The translations under genes were made by a program, and so were the position numbers. This document shows positions 8,764 through 16,526 of a stretch of DNA of 64,000 nucleotides, one piece after another (within the stretch, counting starts at the first letter, position 1; the number at the start of each line of letters is the position of its first letter). This DNA is from Chitinophaga oryziterrae (GTDB lineage Bacteria; Bacteroidota; Bacteroidia; Chitinophagales; Chitinophagaceae). Location of the stretch: positions 1,736,001 to 1,800,000 of the forward strand of contig NZ_WRXO01000001.1 of the NCBI RefSeq assembly GCF_009758125.1. The letters are read 5' to 3'. The notes below the pieces were generated by a model. The model ran no database searches, was not told the origin of the DNA, and was given only the letters and a program-made list of their open reading frames with translations.

Positions 8764-9554
8764 AGGAATTTGCAAGCCACCAGTACTGGGCGGTTGTACT
8801 GGGCGGAAGTAGCGGCCTGGGACTGGCTGCCGTCCGTAAACTGGCAGAACATGGTATGAACATCTGTATCGTTCACCGTGATCCGCGTATAGACATGGAA
8901 AAGATCAATGCGGCTTTCGAAGCGGTGAGAGCCAAAGGTGTCCGGCTGATCTCCTTTAACGCAGATGCCATCAACCCCGAAAAACGTGCAGAGATCCTGC
9001 TACAGTTGAAAGAACAGATGACAGAGAGCGGAAAGGTGCGTTGCCTGCTGCACAGCATAGCAAGGGGCAACCTCAAGGCAATGGTGTCGGAGAAGGGGCC
9101 TGTGCTGGGTTTAGATGACTTCCGCCTCACCATGGAAGGCATGGCCTTCAGCCTGTACGAGTGGACGCAGGGGCTGGCAGACAGTGGTTTATTTGCACCG
9201 GATGCCCGGATCATTTCCTTTACCAGTGAGGGCAGCAGCAAAGCATGGAAGCACTATGCAGCGGTATCTGCCGCTAAAGCCGCTCTGGAAGCCATTACAC
9301 GGAACATAGCCCTGGAATATGCAGCACAGGGGCTCCGGGCAAATTGCATACAGGCGGGAATTACAAATACCCGTTCTTTGCAGATGATACCTGGAAGTGA
9401 ACAATTGATCAGTTATGATAAAACAAGGAATCCTTTCCAACGTTTAACCACACCGGAAGATATCGCCAACGTAGTGTATCTCTTATGTAAAGATGAAGCT
9501 GCATGGATCAATGGTGCTATTATTCCTGTTGATGGAGGGTCACATATCAGTTAA
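8757..9554 (+). CDS. SDR-fold reductase, enoyl-ACP reductase type (FabI/FabL-like)
   Basis: 265 residues with a Rossmann motif GGSSGLGLAAVRKL, the segment CLLHSIARGN that recalls FabI/FabL (HSIA), and a catalytic pair Tyr167 and Lys174. These are separated by six residues (Y-x6-K), the enoyl reductase arrangement, whereas ordinary ketoreductases have Y-x3-K. The C-terminal VYLLCKDEAAWINGAIIPVDGG is common to the superfamily. The start overlaps the polyketide synthase end by 7 bp. It should reduce the enoyl-ACP made by the dehydratase encoded next. A ketoreductase role cannot be fully excluded, and would then supply the step otherwise missing here. Confidence 0.82.
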   Translation: MVKEFASHQYWAVVLGGSSGLGLAAVRKLAEHGMNICIVHRDPRIDMEKINAAFEAVRAKGVRLISFNADAINPEKRAEILLQLKEQMTESGKVRCLLHSIARGNLKAMVSEKGPVLGLDDFRLTMEGMAFSLYEWTQGLADSGLFAPDARIISFTSEGSSKAWKHYAAVSAAKAALEAITRNIALEYAAQGLRANCIQAGITNTRSLQMIPGSEQLISYDKTRNPFQRLTTPEDIANVVYLLCKDEAAWINGAIIPVDGGSHIS

Positions 9555-9572
9555 TATTATTTAAATACCTAT

Positions 9573-9580
9573 TACTTTTG
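9573..9580 (+). promoter_or_regulatory. Possible internal -7 box (TACTTTTG)
   Basis: TACTTTTG fits the Bacteroidota -7 form TAnnTTTG in the 55-bp gap before the dehydratase gene, the widest gap after the FAD gene. No good TTTG lies 19-21 bp upstream, so support is weak. The gap is also bracketed by a direct repeat TCACATATCAG at 9540-9550 and 9592-9602, which suggests a small duplication created the gap. Confidence 0.3.
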
Positions 9581-9609
9581 CTAAAGGAGCATCACATATC
9601 AGCTTATAC

Positions 9610-10053
9610 ATGACTATAGAAGAAATCTTGCAATGCTTGCCCTATGGACCCGATTTTCTGTTTGTAGACGGACTGGACCACATCGATCAGAACGGTGTAA
9701 GAGGTCACTACACTTTTAATGCAGAAATGGATTGTTATAAAGGACATTTTAAAAAATACCCGGTTACGCCAGGCGTGTTGCTTACAGAAACAATGGCACA
9801 GATAGGACTGGTTTGCCTGGGTATCTATATCACAGCTGATATGGAATCCTGCAGAGGAAGATCGTTCGCGCTTACTTCTTCAGAAATAGAGTTCAGACTC
9901 CCTGTCTTCCCGGGAGAAAAAGTAACGGTCATTTCCGAAAAAGTATATTTCCGTTTTGGTAAACTGAAGTGTAAAGTAAAACTGCAGAACAAAGAAGGGA
10001 AAGAGGTATGTAGTGGTACCATTTCCGGTATGATTCTCAAAACCGATGCATAA
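9610..10053 (+). CDS. FabZ/FabA-like 3-hydroxyacyl-ACP dehydratase (hotdog fold)
   Basis: 147 residues, single hotdog domain. His46 in YKGHFKKYPVTPG and Glu60 in LLTETMAQIG are 14 residues apart, the same spacing as the catalytic His/Glu pair of FabZ, and the PVTPGVL strand is characteristic. It should remove water from a 3-hydroxyacyl-ACP to give the enoyl-ACP. Its coding end overlaps the ketosynthase start by 8 bp. In a cluster with its own carrier protein this is best read as part of a dedicated acyl chain elongation set, not as housekeeping FabZ. Confidence 0.88.
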   Translation: MTIEEILQCLPYGPDFLFVDGLDHIDQNGVRGHYTFNAEMDCYKGHFKKYPVTPGVLLTETMAQIGLVCLGIYITADMESCRGRSFALTSSEIEFRLPVFPGEKVTVISEKVYFRFGKLKCKVKLQNKEGKEVCSGTISGMILKTDA

Positions 10054-11314
10054 ACGTGTTGTCATAACAGGATTAGGTGTAGCTGCTCCCAATGGGGTAG
10101 GTATCCCTGCATTCAGAGAGGCTATCCAGGCAGGCCGCTCCGGTATCCGCCATGATCCCCAACTCGAAGCGTTACAGTTCTCCTGTCAGATCAGTGGCAA
10201 ACCCGATGTCCCTGAAAGCCTGCAACTGGCTTACCTGGAACCATTAGAACTGCGCAACTTCAATAGCAATGGTATCCTCTACGGTCTCATCGCCGGCATA
10301 GACGCCTGGAAAGACGCGCAACTACCTGTCAGTTCCGGTGGGCCCGACTGGGACAGCGGGACTATCTTCGGCGCTGGTTCTGCCGGTGTAGATAAACTGC
10401 GGGAAGCCATCTATAAAGTGGATGACCTGCAGGTACGCCGACTGGGCAGCACCGTCGTTCCGCAGACCATGGCCAGCGGTATCAGCGCCTGGCTGGGGGG
10501 GAAGCTGGGGCTCGGCAACCAGGTCACTACCAACTCCTCCGCCTGTACCACCGGCGCAGAAAGCCTGCTGATGGCGTATGACCGCATCGTATCCGGACAG
10601 GCAACACGCATGCTGGCCGGTAGTACCAGCGATAGCGGACCTTATATTTGGGGCGGCTTCGACGCCCTCAAAGTATGCACCTTCAAACACAACGATAATC
10701 CTGCCGGAGGCTCACGCCCTATGAGCGCTACTGCCAGCGGCTTCGTACCCGGCAGCGGTGCTGGCGCCCTGCTCCTGGAATCGCTGGACAGCGCCCTGGA
10801 AAGAGGCGTACCCATCTATGCGGAAGTGCTGGGCGGCCACGTCAATTCCGGCGGACAGCGTGGCGATGGCACGATGACAGCGCCTAACAGCGAGGCTGTG
10901 CAACGCTGCATTACCAGTGCCTTACAACATGCCGGTGTGAACGCCCGCGAAATTGATGCTATTAATGGTCACCTGACCGCCACCGGTAAAGATGCGTTAG
11001 AAATAGAAAACTGGAGTGTGGCACTGGGCCGTAAGGGAAAAGATTTTCCCTATATCAATGCATTAAAATGTATGATCGGTCACTGCCTGAGCGCTTCGGG
11101 AAGTATAGAACTGGTAGCCGCGGTATTGCAGTTAAAAGAAGATTTCCTGTTTCCGAATATCAATTGTGAAGACCTTCATCCTGCTATCAGCGCCATTGTT
11201 GACGAAGAAAAAATACCACGGCAGTTGCTGCATAAAGAATTAAATTTGATCGCTAAAGCCAGTTTTGGATTTGGCGATGTCAATGCTTGTATTATTTTAA
11301 AGAAATATAAATAA
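10046..11314 (+). CDS. Beta-ketoacyl-ACP synthase (FabF-like)
   Basis: 422 residues with the full elongating ketosynthase triad: Cys167 in NSSACTTGAES, His309 in NGHLTATGKDALE and His346 in MIGHCLSASGS. It condenses an acyl group with malonyl-ACP. An active-site Cys is present, so it is not a chain-length-factor subunit, and no partner KS is encoded nearby. The middle of the gene (about 10.2-10.95 kb) looks markedly GC-richer by eye than its neighbours. The gene abuts the carrier protein with no spacer (stop at 11312-11314, ATG at 11315), so the two products are likely made in step. Confidence 0.93.
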   Translation: MHKRVVITGLGVAAPNGVGIPAFREAIQAGRSGIRHDPQLEALQFSCQISGKPDVPESLQLAYLEPLELRNFNSNGILYGLIAGIDAWKDAQLPVSSGGPDWDSGTIFGAGSAGVDKLREAIYKVDDLQVRRLGSTVVPQTMASGISAWLGGKLGLGNQVTTNSSACTTGAESLLMAYDRIVSGQATRMLAGSTSDSGPYIWGGFDALKVCTFKHNDNPAGGSRPMSATASGFVPGSGAGALLLESLDSALERGVPIYAEVLGGHVNSGGQRGDGTMTAPNSEAVQRCITSALQHAGVNAREIDAINGHLTATGKDALEIENWSVALGRKGKDFPYINALKCMIGHCLSASGSIELVAAVLQLKEDFLFPNINCEDLHPAISAIVDEEKIPRQLLHKELNLIAKASFGFGDVNACIILKKYK

Positions 11315-11569
11315 ATGAATAAAGAAACGTTAATCGCTGCAATCAGGGATATCGTAAAGCCTTATACGAAAGAGGAAGAGGCGCTGAATAACCTCAACGA
11401 AAACACTGACTTTGTAACAGACCTCCAGATCAATTCTGCTAACCTCGTAGATATCATCCTGGACGTTGAAGAAAAATTCAACATCGTTATTGACAATGAT
11501 TCCATGGAACGCATGATGAGTGTAAAAGCTGCTATAGAGATCATTGAAGCAAAACTCGCAGGGCAGTGA
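11315..11569 (+). CDS. Acyl carrier protein
   Basis: 84 residues, acidic, four-helix carrier protein. The attachment serine is Ser41 in TDLQINSANLVDIILD. The usual D-S-L signature is N-S-A here, while the following helix (LVDIILDVEEKFNI) is typical, so the protein should still accept phosphopantetheine. The altered signature suggests a specialised carrier, served by the transferase encoded immediately downstream. It should hold intermediates for the ketosynthase, dehydratase and reductase and perhaps hand the finished acyl chain to the type III polyketide synthase. Confidence 0.92.
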   Translation: MNKETLIAAIRDIVKPYTKEEEALNNLNENTDFVTDLQINSANLVDIILDVEEKFNIVIDNDSMERMMSVKAAIEIIEAKLAGQ

Positions 11570-12098
11570 TTATGACAATCATAAAACGTTCAGTCCGGTG
11601 ATCGGGAACGACATAATCGATCTTGATCTTGCTGCCCGGGAAAGCCACTGGCGGCGCCCCGGTTATCTGGATAAAATATTTACTGCCGGAGAGCAATCAA
11701 TGATTGCAAATGCTGAAAATTCCACGTTAATGGTATGGCAGCTCTGGAGCCGGAAAGAAGCCGTTTACAAGATCATAAACAGGTTATCTCATATAAGAAC
11801 TTACGCTCCCCTTAAATATCAATGCTCGAAAGAAAACTTCGTTATTTACGAAGGCAGATTATATCCCTTTAAAAGCTATCAGATAAATGACTGTATTCAT
11901 ACCATTGCAGTAGAAAGATCTGAGTTATTTGATGCCCTGGAAGTCTATACAGGGCAAAGGGAAGATTGGAACATCAGCAAAGATGAATACGGGATCCCTT
12001 TTTTAGAAGGGAAGCCTGTATCTGTTAGTCATCATGGGCGTTATGCCGCCATGATAGTTTATAATGATAACAATCCCGGTAATTCACTCATATTATAA
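11544..12098 (+). CDS. 4'-phosphopantetheinyl transferase superfamily protein
   Basis: Carries the two magnesium/CoA-binding signatures of the family: GNDIIDLDLA near the N-terminus and the W-x-x-KEA motif in LWSRKEAVYKII. It transfers phosphopantetheine from CoA to carrier protein serines. The start is uncertain: a TTG at 11544 gives 184 residues and overlaps the ACP gene by 26 bp, while a GTG at 11598 gives 166 residues beginning MIGNDIIDLD, which looks natural for this family. The ATG at 11572 is out of frame. The 3' end overlaps the convergent HAD gene by 40 bp. Its place beside the ACP implies that this is its substrate. Confidence 0.85.
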   Translation: MKQNSQGSDYDNHKTFSPVIGNDIIDLDLAARESHWRRPGYLDKIFTAGEQSMIANAENSTLMVWQLWSRKEAVYKIINRLSHIRTYAPLKYQCSKENFVIYEGRLYPFKSYQINDCIHTIAVERSELFDALEVYTGQREDWNISKDEYGIPFLEGKPVSVSHHGRYAAMIVYNDNNPGNSLIL

Positions 12099-12691
12099 AA
12101 CACTTTTGCGCCCTCTTTTTCCAGCTCTTTCCCATTAAAAGGCTTCGCATAACCATAAGGAATAAACCCACCTCTCACCGCTGCTGTAATCCCGGCTTTA
12201 CTATCTTCCACCACTGCACAAACAGAAGGATCAAATCCCATGTTTTCCGCTGCATATAAGAATATCCCCGGATCAGGTTTCCAGCTGCCAATATCATATC
12301 CGCTAAAAATCCTGTTCTCAAAATAACCTATCAGACCTGTTACGGTAAGGTTTAATTTTATCTTCTCCACCGGTCCGCTGGAAGCCACACAGAAAGGGAT
12401 CTTCAATCCGTCCAGCACTGCTTTTACTCCTGGTACGGGCTGCATTTCCTTCTTAAATATCTCATAGGTCCTGGCGCGGAAATCCTGTTCCAGATTCTCC
12501 GGAAAAGGGCGGGTCGCACGTCGCTGTAAAGCCCTGATAGCTTCTCTCAGCCTGATCCCGCTAAATTCTTCAACAGCCTCTGAGAGGTCCATACTCACCC
12601 CATATTCAGCTGTCATCTCCAGCAACACCCTGTTGTTGATCACCTCACTATCTACTAATACGCCATCACAATCGAAAATGATACATTCCAT
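12059..12691 (-). CDS. HAD-superfamily phosphatase (beta-phosphoglucomutase-like)
   Basis: 210 residues. Motif I is FDCDGVLVDSE with both aspartates, motif II is the ASSGP segment, the conserved lysine is in SWKPDPGIF, and motif IV is VVEDSKAGI. The helical cap between residues about 15 and 85 places it in subfamily I, which includes phosphoglycolate phosphatase, beta-phosphoglucomutase and sugar-phosphate phosphatases; the exact substrate is open. It lies 3 bp downstream of the MFS transporter gene and is probably cotranscribed with it. Its 3' end runs 40 bp into the convergent phosphopantetheinyl transferase gene. Confidence 0.9.
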   Translation of the reverse strand: MECIIFDCDGVLVDSEVINNRVLLEMTAEYGVSMDLSEAVEEFSGIRLREAIRALQRRATRPFPENLEQDFRARTYEIFKKEMQPVPGVKAVLDGLKIPFCVASSGPVEKIKLNLTVTGLIGYFENRIFSGYDIGSWKPDPGIFLYAAENMGFDPSVCAVVEDSKAGITAAVRGGFIPYGYAKPFNGKELEKEGAKVFYNMSELPGLLSL

Positions 12692-12694
12692 ATA

Positions 12695-13822
12695 TTAAGC
12701 TTCTTCTTTAACATGTCTTATCAGCCAGGTAATCACTAAACCCAGGCAGGCTATGGTGGCAAATGCCCAGCGCAATCCTGCTGCTTCTGCTAAAAATCCT
12801 ACCACGGGGGGTACGATTAAAAACCCAAGATATCCCACTGTAGATACGGCCGCTATAGCCGATCCGCTGCTCATATTTTTTGACCTGCCCGCCATACTGA
12901 ATACCAGTGGTACCACGCAGGAAGTTCCCAACCCTATCATCATAAATCCTATCCCTGCAGAAACGGGAAAAGGCAATGCCGCTGCCAGCAGCATTCCGCA
13001 CAATATAAGCAGGCCACTGAATTTTATAATAACAGGGATCCCCAATCTGTTAACGAGTCTATCACCGCTGAACCTTCCGCAGGCCATGGCGATCATAAAG
13101 GCTACATATCCCACGGTAGAGATAGCGTGCACCGCTTTTTCGAAATAGATCCCGCTCCAGTCGTACATAGTACCCTCACAAGCCATTACCGCAAAAGAGA
13201 TGAACCCGAACTTTAACAGGTGTTTATCTGGTAATATCAGGCGCTTGCCACCACCGCCTGTAGAAGGGGGCTGATGTAAGGTGGTCGGGAAGAAGAAAAG
13301 CCCTAAAATGATCATAGAAGTACCTGCAAAAAGCAGGTGCCAGTAAGTAGGGAAATGCATATATACCATGAGCAACCCGAGTAACGCCCCGGCGAAACCG
13401 GCCAGGCTCCATACCCCGTGAAAAGTAGTAATGATAGACCTGGTAAAGAGCGCCTGCACACCCACAGACTGTGCATTCATAGAGATATTCATCAGGTTGC
13501 GGGAGGAGCCGAAGCAGAACAACACGATCACCAGCTGCCAGCTCCTGGTCACAAACCCCAGCAGACATAACATCAGGTTAAACACCATGGCGCCCACCAT
13601 CATGATATTGCGACTACTGAACTTCCTTAAAAGCATACCGGTAACTGGCAGGGTGAGGATCAGCCCCAGTGGTAAAGCAAACAGGACAAACCCCAGCTGC
13701 GCCTCATTGAGCGCTAATTTTCGCTGGATATCAGGAATCCTCGAAGCCCAGGAAGAATATCCAAATCCGGAAATAAAGAAGAATAATGTAATCGCTATTC
13801 GTGCCGCCCTCGGAGAATCCAT
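12695..13822 (-). CDS. MFS transporter
   Basis: 375 residues with about 12 hydrophobic segments and no signal peptide, an integral inner membrane protein. The N-terminus (RIPDIQRKLALNEAQLGFVL) and the loop after the second segment (LRKFSSRNIMMVG) are typical of the sugar/drug-type MFS members resembling YbjJ. Substrate unknown. It forms a two-gene unit with the HAD phosphatase, which suggests import or export of a compound whose phosphate ester the HAD enzyme handles. Confidence 0.88.
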   Translation of the reverse strand: MDSPRAARIAITLFFFISGFGYSSWASRIPDIQRKLALNEAQLGFVLFALPLGLILTLPVTGMLLRKFSSRNIMMVGAMVFNLMLCLLGFVTRSWQLVIVLFCFGSSRNLMNISMNAQSVGVQALFTRSIITTFHGVWSLAGFAGALLGLLMVYMHFPTYWHLLFAGTSMIILGLFFFPTTLHQPPSTGGGGKRLILPDKHLLKFGFISFAVMACEGTMYDWSGIYFEKAVHAISTVGYVAFMIAMACGRFSGDRLVNRLGIPVIIKFSGLLILCGMLLAAALPFPVSAGIGFMMIGLGTSCVVPLVFSMAGRSKNMSSGSAIAAVSTVGYLGFLIVPPVVGFLAEAAGLRWAFATIACLGLVITWLIRHVKEEA

Positions 13823-13840
13823 TCAATTTGATTTTTGGGT

Positions 13841-13857
13841 GCAGGGCGAAGCCCTGC
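13841..13857. repeat. Hairpin with GCGAAGC core (first of two)
   Basis: GCAGGGC-GAA-GCCCTGC is a perfect 7-bp-arm inverted repeat with a GAA triloop. The central GCGAAGC heptamer is the well-known unusually stable DNA mini-hairpin. It lies in the 108-bp gap between the MFS gene and the MG2-domain gene, 12 bp from a second hairpin with the same core. Confidence 0.75.
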
Positions 13858-13868
13858 AAAACCCCCTT

Positions 13869-13911
13869 CAATTTTTATATGATGGTGCGAAGCACCATCA
13901 TATAAAAATTG
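13869..13911. repeat. 20-bp-arm perfect hairpin with GCGAAGC core (second of two)
   Basis: The 20-bp left arm at 13869-13888 is matched without error by the right arm at 13892-13911, around a GAA triloop at 13889-13891; the arms run from CAATTTTTAT to GATGGTGC. It begins 19 bp beyond the stop codon of the minus-strand MG2-domain gene and could act as its terminator. The shared GCGAAGC core of both hairpins looks more like a REP-type mobile palindrome. Confidence 0.75.
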
Positions 13912-13930
13912 TTCTTTGATCAGAATAAAT

Positions 13931-16372
13931 CTAAAAAGTATCCTCTACACGTCCCACACGGCCATCCTCAGCAATTCCTTCTACGATCACCCTGAAATGC
14001 CTGGTGAAGTCATTATTATAAAAAGCGATCTTTGCCGTATGAGAAGCAGAATCCACATTCACACTTGGGTTCCAGTAAAGCGTCAGTCGTTTGTCTGCCA
14101 GTGCATGTACCTCTTTCCTCACAGAATAATCAGGTGAATAAAACTCTTTCAGGATACTATATCCACCTTTCTTATACAACTCAAAACCTTTCACTGCCGG
14201 ATCATTGCTATCCCCGCCTTTCTTGGTATAAATGGCAATCGCTCCACCGGAACCACCGCCAACGCCACCCATAAAAGGAGGACGGAATACCTTGATCAGC
14301 GCAATATCATTGATATTCAGACTGCTGATCATATCCTTCTGTGTTTGCATCTCATTGAGGTACAACGTGGGCGTACCACCTCTCCATGATAAGGTAGGGT
14401 TATTATAATCCCCGGTTATCTGCAAACCGGCTACCCTCGATTGTAAATACTGAAATACGTTAAAAGAAGTAGGCGCTTCCTTGGTCAGGTCAAATGAATA
14501 CCCATCCCCGCCGGCAAACATCCCCGAAGCATATTTCTTATCAATGGTTTCCTCAGGAGCAATACGTCTTTCTTTGATATTCACTTCTTTCAGCAGGATC
14601 GTTCTGTTACTGATAGCCCTGTTCACCCGGTTACTTTCATTCGCTGCATTCAGGAAGTTGGTCAGCACGCTCTTATCTAAAGGAGCCGGTACCCGGAAAG
14701 GATAAGGTGATTTAAGCGCTACATAGTTATCAAAGAAATGAGAATTGAATTTTACGTTTACTGCTTTCGATTTGTCTTTGTCACTGCCTTTATAATATAT
14801 ATCCAGCGTATCCATGAACTGTAAATTATCTACAGTAAATTCCCCCATCTGGTTAGTCGTGGCAGAGGTAAAGGCAGTCGTGCTGTCCAGCGGATGTTTC
14901 AGGATCATGGAAATCTTTCCGTTGTTAAGGGGAACACGGCCTTCCACATAGGCAGTACCCTTTATAGAAATCCCCTGTTCATAAGGGAAGCGGATCTGTG
15001 GCAAATCATTGTTGATGATCTTTTCCCAGCTGAACCTTCTCCATCCGTTGGTCATCATCACCAGGTCTAAGGCATCTGTGGCCAGTTTACTCGTATCCGA
15101 GAAATACCAGGCCGGATTATAAATGTATCCTTTCAGATCGGACGTGAGCAGGAGATTGGAATAAATATTATTCTCATCGGGATCTTTCATCACCAGGTCT
15201 GCATCAGTCACAGAAATAGATAAACTTGTTTTTAAAGTATCGGGTATTTCTATTTCAATCTTATTCTTGGACCTCTCATCTGTATTGATATAAGGATTTT
15301 TCAGATTGATAACCAGTTGATCATTCTTCTTAACAAATACCAGTCGTTCAGACAACGGTTTCCCGTCGGCGCTGAATAACGTCAGTTGCAAGATGCCGCT
15401 GGGAATACTGGCGGTAGGGATAAAACCGCTTATCCTGCCGTCAGAGACTTTCAGAGAGGCCCTGTATACAAGCTGTTGCTGCATCTGTGCTACTAAGAAT
15501 AACCGGTCATAGGTGGTATCTTCGATATTCGCCGGTGAAGCCTGGTAGAATATACGTGTACCCCTGTTGTATACTTTCAGTGCGGCCCCGGTATTTTTAG
15601 CCACAGGCAGTATCACATTCTTTTCCTGGCCATTCGCGCTTTTCACTACGGCATGGTAGGTTTCCCCGGGGAGCGCTGTCAGTTCAAATGAACCCATCCC
15701 ATCGTGTAGCGTCTGTACGGTGGCAATGGTTTTGCCTTTATTGTTCTGTATATTTCCGCTTACCGCAATAGGGTAGCCGTTCTGATCAACTGCCTTAAAG
15801 GCTACCTGTGTAGCTATATTTTCCAGCAGGTCCCCCCCTTCAGGGAAGAACTGTACGGCAAAATCGCGGGGTAGGACACTATCCTTACCGGTAGAAGGCG
15901 TACGGTTCCTGGCATCAAATACTTCGATGTTCCTGTAGTACAGGAAAGCAGGGTCGAAATTCAGCATCCAGGCGGTATATGCCCTGATCTGGTACTGCCC
16001 GGGTTTCTGGGTTTCAGGTAGTTCAATATCGCCTGCAGCGCCGGCGCCACCTGCCATGATACGTTTCTTCATGATAACGGTGCCGCTTTTGTCCAGCAGT
16101 TCTACGTAAAGATTACTGGCGCCAAGAGAGGGGAGGCCCTGTACCATGATATATGCTTTGAACCAGATCGTTTCGCCGGAAGCGTAATAATCTTTGTCAA
16201 GGTGCAGGTATACTTTTTCCTGTGGGAAGCGTTTGCCAAATAAATCCAATGCAGCGGTCACCTTTTCGGGCCATTCTGTAGGAAGATAAGCAGCGCTGGT
16301 TAATGCTCCCAGCAAAATGACCGGTAAGATCCACTTTAAACGGGATAACTTTTTAACTCGTGAAGATTCCAT
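13931..16372 (-). CDS. MG2-domain surface protein with C-terminal TonB-plug-like domain
   Basis: 813 residues. After an N-terminal hydrophobic segment (about 13-27) comes an alpha-2-macroglobulin-type MG2 domain (EKVYLHLDKDYYASGETIWF, about residues 52-130). A long beta-rich middle follows, with repeated Ig-like or carboxypeptidase-regulatory folds, and then a C-terminal plug-like domain (FNVFQYLQSRVAGLQI... IAIYTKKG, about 640-735). There is no 22-strand barrel, so it is not a TonB receptor itself. Proteins of this design are common in Bacteroidota and are thought to sit in the periplasm or outer membrane; the role is unknown. A TAATTTTG -7-like box for this gene is seen on the minus strand at 16393-16400. 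Confidence 0.8.
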   Translation of the reverse strand: MESSRVKKLSRLKWILPVILLGALTSAAYLPTEWPEKVTAALDLFGKRFPQEKVYLHLDKDYYASGETIWFKAYIMVQGLPSLGASNLYVELLDKSGTVIMKKRIMAGGAGAAGDIELPETQKPGQYQIRAYTAWMLNFDPAFLYYRNIEVFDARNRTPSTGKDSVLPRDFAVQFFPEGGDLLENIATQVAFKAVDQNGYPIAVSGNIQNNKGKTIATVQTLHDGMGSFELTALPGETYHAVVKSANGQEKNVILPVAKNTGAALKVYNRGTRIFYQASPANIEDTTYDRLFLVAQMQQQLVYRASLKVSDGRISGFIPTASIPSGILQLTLFSADGKPLSERLVFVKKNDQLVINLKNPYINTDERSKNKIEIEIPDTLKTSLSISVTDADLVMKDPDENNIYSNLLLTSDLKGYIYNPAWYFSDTSKLATDALDLVMMTNGWRRFSWEKIINNDLPQIRFPYEQGISIKGTAYVEGRVPLNNGKISMILKHPLDSTTAFTSATTNQMGEFTVDNLQFMDTLDIYYKGSDKDKSKAVNVKFNSHFFDNYVALKSPYPFRVPAPLDKSVLTNFLNAANESNRVNRAISNRTILLKEVNIKERRIAPEETIDKKYASGMFAGGDGYSFDLTKEAPTSFNVFQYLQSRVAGLQITGDYNNPTLSWRGGTPTLYLNEMQTQKDMISSLNINDIALIKVFRPPFMGGVGGGSGGAIAIYTKKGGDSNDPAVKGFELYKKGGYSILKEFYSPDYSVRKEVHALADKRLTLYWNPSVNVDSASHTAKIAFYNNDFTRHFRVIVEGIAEDGRVGRVEDTF

Positions 16373-16526
16373 GCGGAATTTATTATTTAGTACAAAATTA
16401 TGTCAAAATATATGCTAAGATAGAATAAGCATATCATTTTATACAGGAGCGGTAGCTCATAGATACGCTTCATTTGCTTATTATTGTACTTAAATCGGAT
16501 ATTTTAAGACAATTTTAAGACAATTT

